Shown: positions 16,439 through 24,080 of the stretch, one piece after another | How positions within the stretch are numbered: position 1 is the stretch's first letter | Layout: every line of letters starts with the position of its first letter | DNA from: Clostridiales bacterium | GTDB lineage: Bacteria; Bacillota; Clostridia; Christensenellales; Aristaeellaceae | Direction: 5' to 3' | DNA length: 64,000 nt | NCBI GenBank assembly: GCA_015056205.1 | Contig: SVGS01000007.1 | Coordinates: 62,001 to 126,000, forward strand | The notes under the pieces: model-generated | What the model was told of the DNA's origin: nothing | Databases searched by the model: none | Seen by the model: only the letters and a program-made list of their open reading frames with translations | Program-made: the position numbers and the translations under genes

Positions 16439-17740
16439 ATGATGACAGATTTTTTGAATGATCCCCGGTTCCGGGATCTGAAGCCTTTTGAGTCCCGCGT
16501 CTGGCTCTCCAGCCCCACCATGCATGGGGAGGAGCAGCATTGGGTGGATGAGGCGATCCTGACGAACTGGGTCTCCACCGTGGGCAAAAATATTGATGTC
16601 GTGGAAAAGGAATGTGCGGAGAAAGTCGGCCGCCGCTTTGCGGTGGGCCTCTCCGCCGGCACCGCCGCCCTCCATCTGGCGATCCGCCTGGCGGGGGAGC
16701 GGCTCTATGGCCCCGCCCCGGCAAATCAGGGCGTGCTCCGGGGGCATAAAGTCTTCTGCTCGGACTGCACCTTTGATGCCACGGTGAACCCGGTGGCTTA
16801 TGAAAACGGCGAGGCTGTTTTCATTGATACGGAGCTGGATTCCTGGAATATGAGCCCCGAAGCCCTGGAAAAAGCCTTCTCGCTCTATCCGGAGGTCCGG
16901 CTGATCGTCCTGGCCCATCTCTATGGTACGCCGGCGAAGTGCGATGAGCTCCGGGCCATCGCGGACCGCCACGGTGCCCTGATCGTGGAGGATGCGGCGG
17001 AAAGCTTCGGTTCGACGTATAAGGGAACCCAGACCGGCTGCTTCGGGGATTACGCGATCATCTCCTTTAATGGCAATAAGATTATTACCGGCTCCTCCGG
17101 CGGCATGTTCCTCACGGATTCCGAGGAGGATGCCCATAAGATCCGCAAGTGGTCCACCCAGAGCCGGGAGGACGCCCCCTGGTATCAGCATGAGGAGCTG
17201 GGCTATAACTACCGGATGAGCAATGTCATCGCCGGCGTGATCCGGGGCCAGCTGCCGTATCTGGAGACCCATATCGCCCAGAAGCGGGAGATTTATGAGC
17301 GCTACCGGGAGGGCCTGAAGGATCTGCCGGTGGTGATGAACCCGATCCCGGCGGAAACGAATCCAAATTACTGGCTCAGCTGCCTCACGGTGAATCCGGA
17401 GGCCCTCTGCGCCCAGGTGAGGGATGAGCGCCGGGCGCTGTATATTACGGAGCCGGGTAAATCCTGCCCCACGGAGATCCTGGGCGCGCTGGCGGCCTTT
17501 AAGGCGGAGGGCCGGCCGATCTGGAAGCCCATGCACCTGCAGCCGGTCTATCGGAATCATGTGTTTATCACCGCCCAGGGCGTTGCCCGGGGCCGGTCCA
17601 ACGCGTATATTGCCGAAGCGGCGGCGGCGGATAACGGCGCGGAGCTCTTCCGTTACGGCCTGTGCCTCCCCAGTGATAACAAGATGACGGAAGCGCAGCA
17701 GCGGGTCATTATCGACATCATCCATCGGTGTTTTGAATGA
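16439..17740 (+). CDS. DegT/DnrJ/EryC1/StrS aminotransferase (PglE-like)
   Basis: PLP-dependent sugar aminotransferase, 433 residues. AVGLSAGTAALHLAIRLA (~63-80), LIVEDAAESFGSTYKG (the VEDAA motif, ~180-195) and ISFNGNKIITGSSGGM with the Schiff-base lysine at ~214 are all present. In PglE-type pathways it adds a 4-amino group to the 4-keto-6-deoxy sugar made by a PglF-type dehydratase, here encoded just upstream. It is somewhat longer than the usual ~390 residues because of a longer N-terminal lead (FLNDPRFRDLKPFESRVWLS) and an insertion after residue ~85. GAGGAAAGAGA precedes tandem ATG codons at 16439/16442. Its stop overlaps the next start (ATGA at 17737). Confidence 0.9.
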   Translation: MMTDFLNDPRFRDLKPFESRVWLSSPTMHGEEQHWVDEAILTNWVSTVGKNIDVVEKECAEKVGRRFAVGLSAGTAALHLAIRLAGERLYGPAPANQGVLRGHKVFCSDCTFDATVNPVAYENGEAVFIDTELDSWNMSPEALEKAFSLYPEVRLIVLAHLYGTPAKCDELRAIADRHGALIVEDAAESFGSTYKGTQTGCFGDYAIISFNGNKIITGSSGGMFLTDSEEDAHKIRKWSTQSREDAPWYQHEELGYNYRMSNVIAGVIRGQLPYLETHIAQKREIYERYREGLKDLPVVMNPIPAETNPNYWLSCLTVNPEALCAQVRDERRALYITEPGKSCPTEILGALAAFKAEGRPIWKPMHLQPVYRNHVFITAQGVARGRSNAYIAEAAAADNGAELFRYGLCLPSDNKMTEAQQRVIIDIIHRCFE

Positions 17741-18921
17741 ATAAAAAAGCTTTGTTTGTCGCCACGGTCTCCGGCTTTCTGGACAGCTTTGAGATCAGCG
17801 ATATTTCCCTCCTGCAGTCTCTGGGGTATCAGGTGCACTGCGCCTGCAATCTCCGGGGGGAAACCAGCGACAGTGATCAGGCGCGCCTGCGGGGAACCGG
17901 CGCGGTGCTGCATCAGATTGATTTTACCCGCAGCCCCCTGAGCGCCGCGAACCGCGGAGCCTATCGTCAGCTGAAGCGGCTGATGGCGGAGGAATCCTTC
18001 GATCTGGTGCATTGCCATACCCCGGTGGGCGGTATGCTGGGCCGCCTTGCCGCGCGGAAGGCTCATGTGTCGCAGGTGCTGTATACGGCCCATGGCTTTC
18101 ATTTTTTTCATGGCGCGCCCCTGAAAAACTGGCTCCTCTTTTACCCCCTGGAGCAGATGATGTCCCGCTGTACGGATCTGCTGATCACGATTAACAGCGA
18201 GGATGAGCATCTGGCCCGGAAGCGGAGCCACGCGAAACGGGTGGAGCGGATCCATGGGGTCGGCCTGGACATCCGTCGCTTTGCGGAGTGCCGGGCGGAC
18301 CGGGAAAAGAAGCGGGCGGAGCTGGGCATCGGCAGGGAAGAAATCCTGCTGCTCTCTGTGGGCGAGCTGGATGAGGTCAAGAATCATATCACCGTTCTCC
18401 GGGCCATGGAGACCCTGGCGCCGAAGGGCTTTCGCTATCTGATCGCCGGGGACGGCGCCCTGATGGAAGCCCATCAGGCCTTCCTCCGGGAGCACCGCCT
18501 GGATCAGGCGGTCCGGCTCCTGGGCTATCGCCGGGATATTCCGGAGCTGCTCCGGGCGGCGGATATCTATGTTTTCCCCTCCCTGCGGGAAGGGTTGTCC
18601 GTCTCCCTGATGGAGGCGGTGGCGGCCGGCCTGCCGGTGGCATGCTCCCCGATCCGGGGCAATGTGGATCTTGTCCTGAGCCCCCAGAGTTATTTCAATC
18701 CCCGGGATCCGGCGGAGGCGGCCTCCGTGATCGAACGTCTGGCGGCGCTCCCGGAGCCGGAAAAGCGGCGCCTGACCGCCCTCAATGCGGAAAATCTGAA
18801 AAGCTATGATTTTTCGCAGGTTCGCCGGGAAATGACCGCCGTCTACCGGATCGCGGATGAGGCGGTCCAAAGCAAAAAAGCGGCAAAGAAAAGCGTCGCA
18901 GGAAAGGAGGGAAGCCGTTGA
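17737..18921 (+). CDS. GT4 glycosyltransferase (PglA/EpsD-like)
   Basis: GT-B fold glycosyltransferase of 394 residues. The N-terminal FVATVSGFLDSFEISDISLL and VHCHTPVGGMLGRLAAR (~90-106) match transferases that extend undecaprenyl-PP-bacillosamine-type acceptors. The C-terminal half carries LLSVGELDEVKNHITVLRAM (~205-224) and the E-x7-E motif EGLSVSLMEAVAAGLPVA (~285-302). With the dehydratase, aminotransferase and PglC-like gene nearby, it probably adds the second sugar of a 2,4-diamino-sugar-primed glycan. It starts at ATGA overlapping the preceding stop. GGAAAGGAGG inside its last codons serves the next gene. Confidence 0.88.
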   Translation: MNKKALFVATVSGFLDSFEISDISLLQSLGYQVHCACNLRGETSDSDQARLRGTGAVLHQIDFTRSPLSAANRGAYRQLKRLMAEESFDLVHCHTPVGGMLGRLAARKAHVSQVLYTAHGFHFFHGAPLKNWLLFYPLEQMMSRCTDLLITINSEDEHLARKRSHAKRVERIHGVGLDIRRFAECRADREKKRAELGIGREEILLLSVGELDEVKNHITVLRAMETLAPKGFRYLIAGDGALMEAHQAFLREHRLDQAVRLLGYRRDIPELLRAADIYVFPSLREGLSVSLMEAVAAGLPVACSPIRGNVDLVLSPQSYFNPRDPAEAASVIERLAALPEPEKRRLTALNAENLKSYDFSQVRREMTAVYRIADEAVQSKKAAKKSVAGKEGSR

Positions 18922-20228
18922 CTGTGTCAGACAGTTTGAATCGGTCGGGGAGAGGGACGCCCTGGAAAATGGTGAATCCGGCGCTGGAGGATCGGAGCGA
19001 GTACAGGCTCTATATCGCTCAGATGATCTTCCTGCTGGGCATTTTTATGAAGCAGTTCTATCTGCATCATTCCGGCACCCTCCAGACCGGGGACGCGCTG
19101 ATGATGGCCGGCTGCGCCCTCTATATTTTCGCGGTCAAAAGGGGCCGGCTGGCGATCCGGGAGGAGCACCGCTGGTATTTTGCCTTTTTTGTCAGCGGCC
19201 TGCTGGTCAACAGCGTTTATTTTGTGATCAGTCAGGAAGAGGATCTGCTGATCTCCAGCTCCTATTATCTGTTTAATCTGATTATCATCCTGGTCTTCTC
19301 GGAAATGCTCCGGGAAAAGAACCGGGTCCTCTTTGCCCGGGCCCTCGGCATCGTGCTGAAGGTCTCCGTGGCCATCCAGGCGGCCTTGTATTTCCTGGGC
19401 CTGGGTAACTGGCAGGGCGCGCAGCGCTATATCGGCACATTCCGGGATCCGAATCAGTTCGGCATTTTCATCTTCTTTGCCCTGCTGATGATCTATCTCT
19501 GCGATCATGTGACGCGGAACCGCTGGTGGCCGGTCTGGTCCCTTTTCGCGATGATCACGGTCATGCCCTCCGCGTCCACCGGTACGATGCTGGGCATCGT
19601 ACTCTTCTGGGCGGGCATGTATTTCTCCAATTTCCGCTCCATGAAGAAGGTCTGGCGGCTGGTCTTCGGGTTTATGACCGCCCTCTTTATCCTCCTGTTC
19701 CTGATCTTCGGCCTGGGCGTGGTGCAGCTCCCGGATTCGATTACCTCTCATTTCATGTATGTCCGCATTATCAGCAAAGTGGAGATGCTGATGGGCAGCG
19801 GCGGCCTGGATACCCTCCTCACCGACCGGATCTGGGACCGGGTGGCGGAGCAGCCGATTTATTTCATCTATGGCTCCGGAGAGGGCTGGAATAAGCGGTT
19901 TGAGGTCCGGGGCTATGAGCTGCATAGCTCCATCCTCGGCCCGGCCTTCGCCTATGGCATTGTCCCCTTCTCCTTCCTGCTGATCTGGGTGGTGAAAATC
20001 ATCCGCCGTTCCCGCTATCTCTTTATCTATATCGCCATGTTCGTGGAGGCCATGTTCGTCGTGAACACCCGCCAGCCCATGTTCTGGATGATTATGCTGA
20101 TGGCGCTGGTCACGCCGAAGGATCGCTTCGAGGAGGAGGAGGCCGAGATCAACGCGGCCGAGGCGGCGAAGATCTTTGTGCTGGGGAAGCCCCGCCGGCG
20201 CCTGGAAGCGGTGCCCCTCAAGAGCTGA
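18918..20228 (+). CDS. Wzy/O-antigen-ligase-like polymerase
   Basis: Integral membrane protein of ~436 residues with 10 or more helices and a large external loop (~265-345). The motif YIGTFRDPNQFGIFIFFALL (~177-196), with a conserved R-D-P-N-x-F/Y-G, is shared by many Wzy and ligase-type proteins. FIYGSGEGWNKRF in the big loop and ELHSSILGPAFAYGIVP after it fit the H-rich catalytic loop region. It would polymerise lipid-linked repeat units outside the membrane. Start: TTG 18918, seven bases after GGAGG, overlapping the preceding stop; GTG 18924 is an alternative. The C-terminal ~40 residues are cytoplasmic and charged (FEEEEAEINAAEAAK). Confidence 0.8.
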   Translation: MTVSDSLNRSGRGTPWKMVNPALEDRSEYRLYIAQMIFLLGIFMKQFYLHHSGTLQTGDALMMAGCALYIFAVKRGRLAIREEHRWYFAFFVSGLLVNSVYFVISQEEDLLISSSYYLFNLIIILVFSEMLREKNRVLFARALGIVLKVSVAIQAALYFLGLGNWQGAQRYIGTFRDPNQFGIFIFFALLMIYLCDHVTRNRWWPVWSLFAMITVMPSASTGTMLGIVLFWAGMYFSNFRSMKKVWRLVFGFMTALFILLFLIFGLGVVQLPDSITSHFMYVRIISKVEMLMGSGGLDTLLTDRIWDRVAEQPIYFIYGSGEGWNKRFEVRGYELHSSILGPAFAYGIVPFSFLLIWVVKIIRRSRYLFIYIAMFVEAMFVVNTRQPMFWMIMLMALVTPKDRFEEEEAEINAAEAAKIFVLGKPRRRLEAVPLKS

Positions 20229-20232
20229 GAAG

Positions 20233-21231
20233 ATGATGAAAAATACCTTCTTTTCGGTCTCCATGCCGGTGCATAACGCGGCGAAATACCTGGAGGAAGC
20301 GATCCGCTCCGTTCTGAATCAGGATTATGACCGGTTTGAGCTGATTCTCGTGGACGATCATTCCGTGGATGAAAGCCCGGCGATCTGCGAGGCCTGGCGG
20401 AAAAAGCATCCGGAAAAGATTAAGGTCGTGGCCAGCGAGCTGAAGGGCTCCCTCTGGGCCCGCCGGGAATGCATTCATCATTCCGCCGGGGATTTCCTCT
20501 TCGTGATGGATTCGGATGATACCCTCTGCGATCCGGAGGCCCTGAAAAAATGGGATGAGGTCATCCGCCGTACGGACTGCGATCTCCTGATCTTTAAGGA
20601 GACGGAGGAAACGAAGCCTCTCTTCCGGAACTGGCCGGAGGATGCGGTGATCGAGGGCCCGGACCGGGTGCTGCTCTATGAGGAGTTCGCCGCCATGGGG
20701 GATCTGAACCCCCTCTGGAACAAAACCTTTCGGCGGGATCTGATTGATCCGGATGATACGCCTTACCGTCAGCATGCCTGGCTCTCCCATGGCACGGATT
20801 TTTATCAGTCCATCGCCGTGGTTTCCGCCGCGAAGCGCGTGGCGCTTCTGGATCGGAAGTGCTATGACTACCGGGTTACTCCCGGCAGTATTACCCACCG
20901 CTATAATCCGGAAATGTTCCGCACCGCCCTGGCGCTGATCGAGCGCCGCCGGGAGCTGGCGGCAACCTGGTCCCCGCAGCCTCCGGATCTGGAGCAAAAG
21001 CTGAAGGCCTGCGCCCTGCAGGAGTTCTGCACGGTCCTGAATAAGCTCCGCCGGACGGATCTTCCCTTCCCGGAAAAGCAAAAGATCTATGAGGCCATCC
21101 GGTTGAGCGCCCCCTTCCGGGAAGGAGTTTCGGAAAAGCGCCGCCTGCCGGCGGCGAAGCGGACGATCGTCTCCCTCCTGCAGGCGAAGCAATACCGCCT
21201 CCTGGACCGGCTCCTGTCCCTGGCCCCCTGA
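20233..21231 (+). CDS. family 2 glycosyltransferase
   Basis: GT-A glycosyltransferase of 332 residues. FFSVSMPVHNAAKYLEEAIR at the N-terminus, LILVDDHSVDESPAICEAW (~37-55), and the metal site DFLFVMDSDDTLCDPEAL (~90-107) are canonical. Asn-Lys-Thr-Phe-Arg at ~165 and SHGTDFYQSIAVV replace the usual GEDxxF acceptor motif. It begins at tandem ATG codons 4 bases after the polymerase stop. It probably adds a sugar to the diamino-sugar-primed glycan. Nothing indicates the donor. The gene for the initiating transferase follows after 13 bases, with GGAGG in the gap. Confidence 0.87.
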   Translation: MMKNTFFSVSMPVHNAAKYLEEAIRSVLNQDYDRFELILVDDHSVDESPAICEAWRKKHPEKIKVVASELKGSLWARRECIHHSAGDFLFVMDSDDTLCDPEALKKWDEVIRRTDCDLLIFKETEETKPLFRNWPEDAVIEGPDRVLLYEEFAAMGDLNPLWNKTFRRDLIDPDDTPYRQHAWLSHGTDFYQSIAVVSAAKRVALLDRKCYDYRVTPGSITHRYNPEMFRTALALIERRRELAATWSPQPPDLEQKLKACALQEFCTVLNKLRRTDLPFPEKQKIYEAIRLSAPFREGVSEKRRLPAAKRTIVSLLQAKQYRLLDRLLSLAP

Positions 21232-21244
21232 CGGAGGAAAATGG

Positions 21245-21895
21245 ATGACTGAACATAAACCCTTTGGCCCCTATGAGCGTTTTGTAAAACGTCCGCTGGA
21301 CTTTTTGATTGCGCTCCTGGGGCTGCTGCTGCTTTCCCCCCTCTTTCTGCTGCTGGCTCTCCTGGTCCGTCTGAAGCTGGGTGCCCCGGTCCTCTTTACC
21401 CAGGAGCGGCCCGGCCGCGGGGAGAAGATTTTCCGCCTCTGCAAGTTCCGTACCATGACGGACGCCCGGGATGAAAAGGGCGAGCTCCTGCCGGACGGGG
21501 AAAGGCTCACGGGCTTCGGCAGCTTTCTGCGCGCCACCTCCCTGGATGAGCTCCCGGAGCTCCTGAATATTCTCCGGGGGGATATGGCCCTGATCGGCCC
21601 CCGCCCCCTCTTGGTGCGCTATCTCCCCTGGTATACGGAGCAGGAGCGCCTCCGGCATGCCGTGCGCCCGGGCCTCACCGGCCTGGCCCAGGTCAGCGGC
21701 CGGAACTTCCTGGGCTGGGATCGGCGGCTCGCCCTGGATGCGGCCTACGTGAAACGGATCACCTTTTGGGGGGATCTGAAAATTGTCGGCAAAACCGTCT
21801 GGAAGGTTTTCCGCCGGGAGGATGTTTCGGTGGATACGGATCAGACGGAGCGCTATCTGGATGAGGAAAGGCAGCAGGAAGGACAGGCACAGTGA
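21245..21895 (+). CDS. PglC-type phosphoglycosyl transferase (initiating enzyme)
   Basis: Monotopic sugar-1-phosphate transferase, 216 residues, equal to the catalytic core of the bacterial sugar transferase family. After one re-entrant hydrophobic segment (FLIALLGLLLLSPLFLLLAL) come KFRTMTDARDEKGELLPDG (~59-77), LRATSLDELPELLNILRGDM (~93-112, with the catalytic Asp-Glu) and IGPRPLLVRYLPWYTEQE, then VRPGLTGLAQVSGRNFLGW. Its small size and composition fit PglC, which loads UDP-diNAcBac-like sugars onto undecaprenyl phosphate. It belongs functionally with the PglF-, PglE- and PglA-like genes upstream. It is the first of three initiating transferases in the window. Confidence 0.92.
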   Translation: MTEHKPFGPYERFVKRPLDFLIALLGLLLLSPLFLLLALLVRLKLGAPVLFTQERPGRGEKIFRLCKFRTMTDARDEKGELLPDGERLTGFGSFLRATSLDELPELLNILRGDMALIGPRPLLVRYLPWYTEQERLRHAVRPGLTGLAQVSGRNFLGWDRRLALDAAYVKRITFWGDLKIVGKTVWKVFRREDVSVDTDQTERYLDEERQQEGQAQ

Positions 21896-23079
21896 GTACA
21901 GAAGCGTTGTTCCCTACGCCCTGCTTTGTCATCCGGGAGGAGCTGCTCTCGGAAAACATCGGGGGCTTTCGTCAGGAGCTGGACCGGCTCTGGCCGGGCA
22001 GCCGCCTCGCCTATTCCGTGAAAACCAATTCCCTGCCCTGGATCCTCTCCTGGATGAAGGATCAGGATGTGGATGCCGAAGTGGTTTCGGATGAGGAATA
22101 TGAGCTGGCCCTCCTCTGCGGCTTTCCGGATGACCGCATTGTGTTCAACGGGCCGGTCAAGGGCCGGCAAGCCCTGCTCCGGGGGGTATCCTCCGGCGCT
22201 GTCGTGAATCTGGATTCCCGAAGCGATCTGGAAATCCTGGTCCGGGAAAAACCGGCGGTCGCCGGCCGCCTTGGCCTGCGCGTGAATATGAATCCGGATC
22301 TTTTTTCCCCGGAGGATGTGGGGTATCAGCAGGATGGGTTCCGCTTCGGCTATTCCGAGGAAACCGGCGCCCTGGCGGAGGCGGTGGACCTTCTGTCTGG
22401 GATCACGGACGGGAAATCCCTCGGGCTCCATATTCATGTCAATTCGGTCACCCGTTCCCCCCGGGTCTATGCGGCCTCGGCCGGCTATGCGGCCCGGCTG
22501 GTGAGGAAATATGGCCTGACCCCGGCCTATGTGGATATCGGGGGCGGCTTTTTCGGCGGTGTGCCGGGCAAACCCTCCCCGGAGGAATATGTCCGGGTGA
22601 TCCGGGACGCCCTGGTGCCGGCGGTGGATCCGGACCGGACGCGGCTGATCCTGGAGCCCGGTTCCGCGGCGGTGGGCTCCGCGGTGGAGCTGCATACCGC
22701 GGTCCTGGATGTGAAGGATACGGCCCGCGGGCGCATCGTAACCACGGACGGCAGCCGGATCCATATCGATCCTCTCTGGCAGAAGTCCCGGTATCTGTTT
22801 ACCTCGTCGGCTTCCCGCCCGCCGGTGCCCCGTCAGGTCGTCTGCGGCTATACCTGTATGGATCATGACCGGCTCATGGTGCTGGAAAACCAGCCGGAGC
22901 TTTCCGTGGGGGACCGGATTGTTTATCATCGGGTCGGCAATTATACGGTCACCTTCGGGGGTCCCTTTATCCGGCCCTTCCCGCCGGTCTGGGTGCGGCG
23001 CGCGGATGGCTCCCGCCTACTCGTCCGGAAACAGATGACCGTGCGGGAGTATTATGGAATGGAGACAGCGGAATCATGA
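21892..23079 (+). CDS. fold-type III PLP-dependent decarboxylase (DAPDC/ODC family)
   Basis: 395 residues with the alanine-racemase-type barrel of diaminopimelate and ornithine decarboxylases. The PLP lysine is in LAYSVKTNSLPW (K44). The barrel continues with LGLHIHVNS (~180), VDIGGGFFGG (~212-221) and LEPGSAAVG (~253-261), and the C-terminal active-site cysteine region reads CGYTCMDHDRLMV (~317-329). Position and overlaps (GTGA start, ATGA end) place it in the glycan operon, not in lysine or polyamine synthesis, so it may make or modify an amine or D-amino acid attached to the glycan by the ATP-grasp protein that follows. Exact substrate unknown; a housekeeping DAP decarboxylase role is unlikely from context. 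Confidence 0.82.
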   Translation: MSTEALFPTPCFVIREELLSENIGGFRQELDRLWPGSRLAYSVKTNSLPWILSWMKDQDVDAEVVSDEEYELALLCGFPDDRIVFNGPVKGRQALLRGVSSGAVVNLDSRSDLEILVREKPAVAGRLGLRVNMNPDLFSPEDVGYQQDGFRFGYSEETGALAEAVDLLSGITDGKSLGLHIHVNSVTRSPRVYAASAGYAARLVRKYGLTPAYVDIGGGFFGGVPGKPSPEEYVRVIRDALVPAVDPDRTRLILEPGSAAVGSAVELHTAVLDVKDTARGRIVTTDGSRIHIDPLWQKSRYLFTSSASRPPVPRQVVCGYTCMDHDRLMVLENQPELSVGDRIVYHRVGNYTVTFGGPFIRPFPPVWVRRADGSRLLVRKQMTVREYYGMETAES

Positions 23080-24080
23080 ATTATCTGATGTGCAGTGTGG
23101 GCCGGCGCGGAGAGCTGATGAAGTTTTTCCGTCAGTCCATGGAGCCCGGCTCCCGTCTGATCGCGACGGATAACAGCCCTTACGCCCCGGCGCTTTATTA
23201 TGCGGATCGTCAGGTGCTGGTGCCCCGGATCGATGCTCCGGAATATGTGGATACGCTGCTGGATCTCTGTAAGCAGGAAAAGATCCGCGCGGTGACCACC
23301 TTTATTGATCCGGAAATCATGCTTCTGGCCCGGAACCGGGAGCGCTTCGAGGCCCTCGGTGTGGAGGTCCTGGCCCCCTATACGGAAACGGCGGAGCTCT
23401 GCTTTGATAAGTATGAGATGTTCCGCTTCCTGAAGGCCCATGGAATCCGCACGCCTAGAACTTGGGGGACCTGCGGGGAAGTCCTGTCGGCGGTTTCCCG
23501 CGGCGAAGTCGCCTTCCCCCTCTTTGTCAAGCCCCGCCGGGGCAGCGGCAGCGTGGGCGCCCGCCGGGTGGAAAATGAGGGGTCGCTGCGGGCGGCCTTT
23601 GATCTGGATCCGTCCCTGATCGCCCAGGAGCTGATGACCGGGGAGGGCTGCTTCGACCTGGATGCGGATATCTATGTCGATACCCTCTCCCATGAACCGG
23701 TTTCGGTCTTCGCCAAGCGCAAGATTTCCACCACCATCGGCGGGGCGAATAAAACCATTTCCTTTAAGGATGATCGGCTCTTCGCCTTCGTGGCGGAGGC
23801 CCTGAAGCCCTTCCGCTTCAACGGCCCCATCGATGCGGACTTTTTCTATAAAGATGGGGAGTATTGGCTCTCCGAGGTCAATCCCCGCTTCGGCGGCGCC
23901 TATCTGCATGCCTATGGCGCCGGCGTGGATTTTATTAAGCTGATTGAGAATAATCTCCATGGCCGGCGGAACGCGCCGGAGATCGGCAACTATCCGGAGG
24001 ACGTGGTCATGATGATGTATGACAGCGTGGTGATCGCCCGTAAAACGGACGCCCCCGTGCTGGAAGTGATTCGCTCCTGA
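23076..24080 (+). CDS. ATP-grasp ligase
   Basis: 334-residue ATP-grasp protein of the carbamoyl-phosphate-synthase/amino-acid-ligase type. An N-terminal Rossmann-like part begins NYLMCSVGRRGELMKFF. The ATP-binding lid is PLFVKPRRGSGSVGARRV (~148-165), and the metal/catalytic motif is DADFFYKDGEYWLSEVNPRFGG (~251-272, key residues E-x-N-P-R). Enzymes of this group join a carboxylate to an amine through an acyl phosphate. Overlapping the PLP decarboxylase (ATGA) and sitting in an operon that makes a 4-amino sugar but lacks a PglD-like acetyltransferase, it may acylate that amine with an amino acid. This is an inference. Confidence 0.85.
   Translation: MNYLMCSVGRRGELMKFFRQSMEPGSRLIATDNSPYAPALYYADRQVLVPRIDAPEYVDTLLDLCKQEKIRAVTTFIDPEIMLLARNRERFEALGVEVLAPYTETAELCFDKYEMFRFLKAHGIRTPRTWGTCGEVLSAVSRGEVAFPLFVKPRRGSGSVGARRVENEGSLRAAFDLDPSLIAQELMTGEGCFDLDADIYVDTLSHEPVSVFAKRKISTTIGGANKTISFKDDRLFAFVAEALKPFRFNGPIDADFFYKDGEYWLSEVNPRFGGAYLHAYGAGVDFIKLIENNLHGRRNAPEIGNYPEDVVMMMYDSVVIARKTDAPVLEVIRS

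Noticed and set aside
11933..17725. A continuous open frame of 1930 codons on the - strand opposite four glycan genes
   Set aside because: The four + strand genes (starts 11939, 13445, 15422, 16439) all share the same frame, and in GC-rich codon use the sense codons TTA, CTA and TCA that would give antisense stops are rare. The translation is low-complexity and matches no family.
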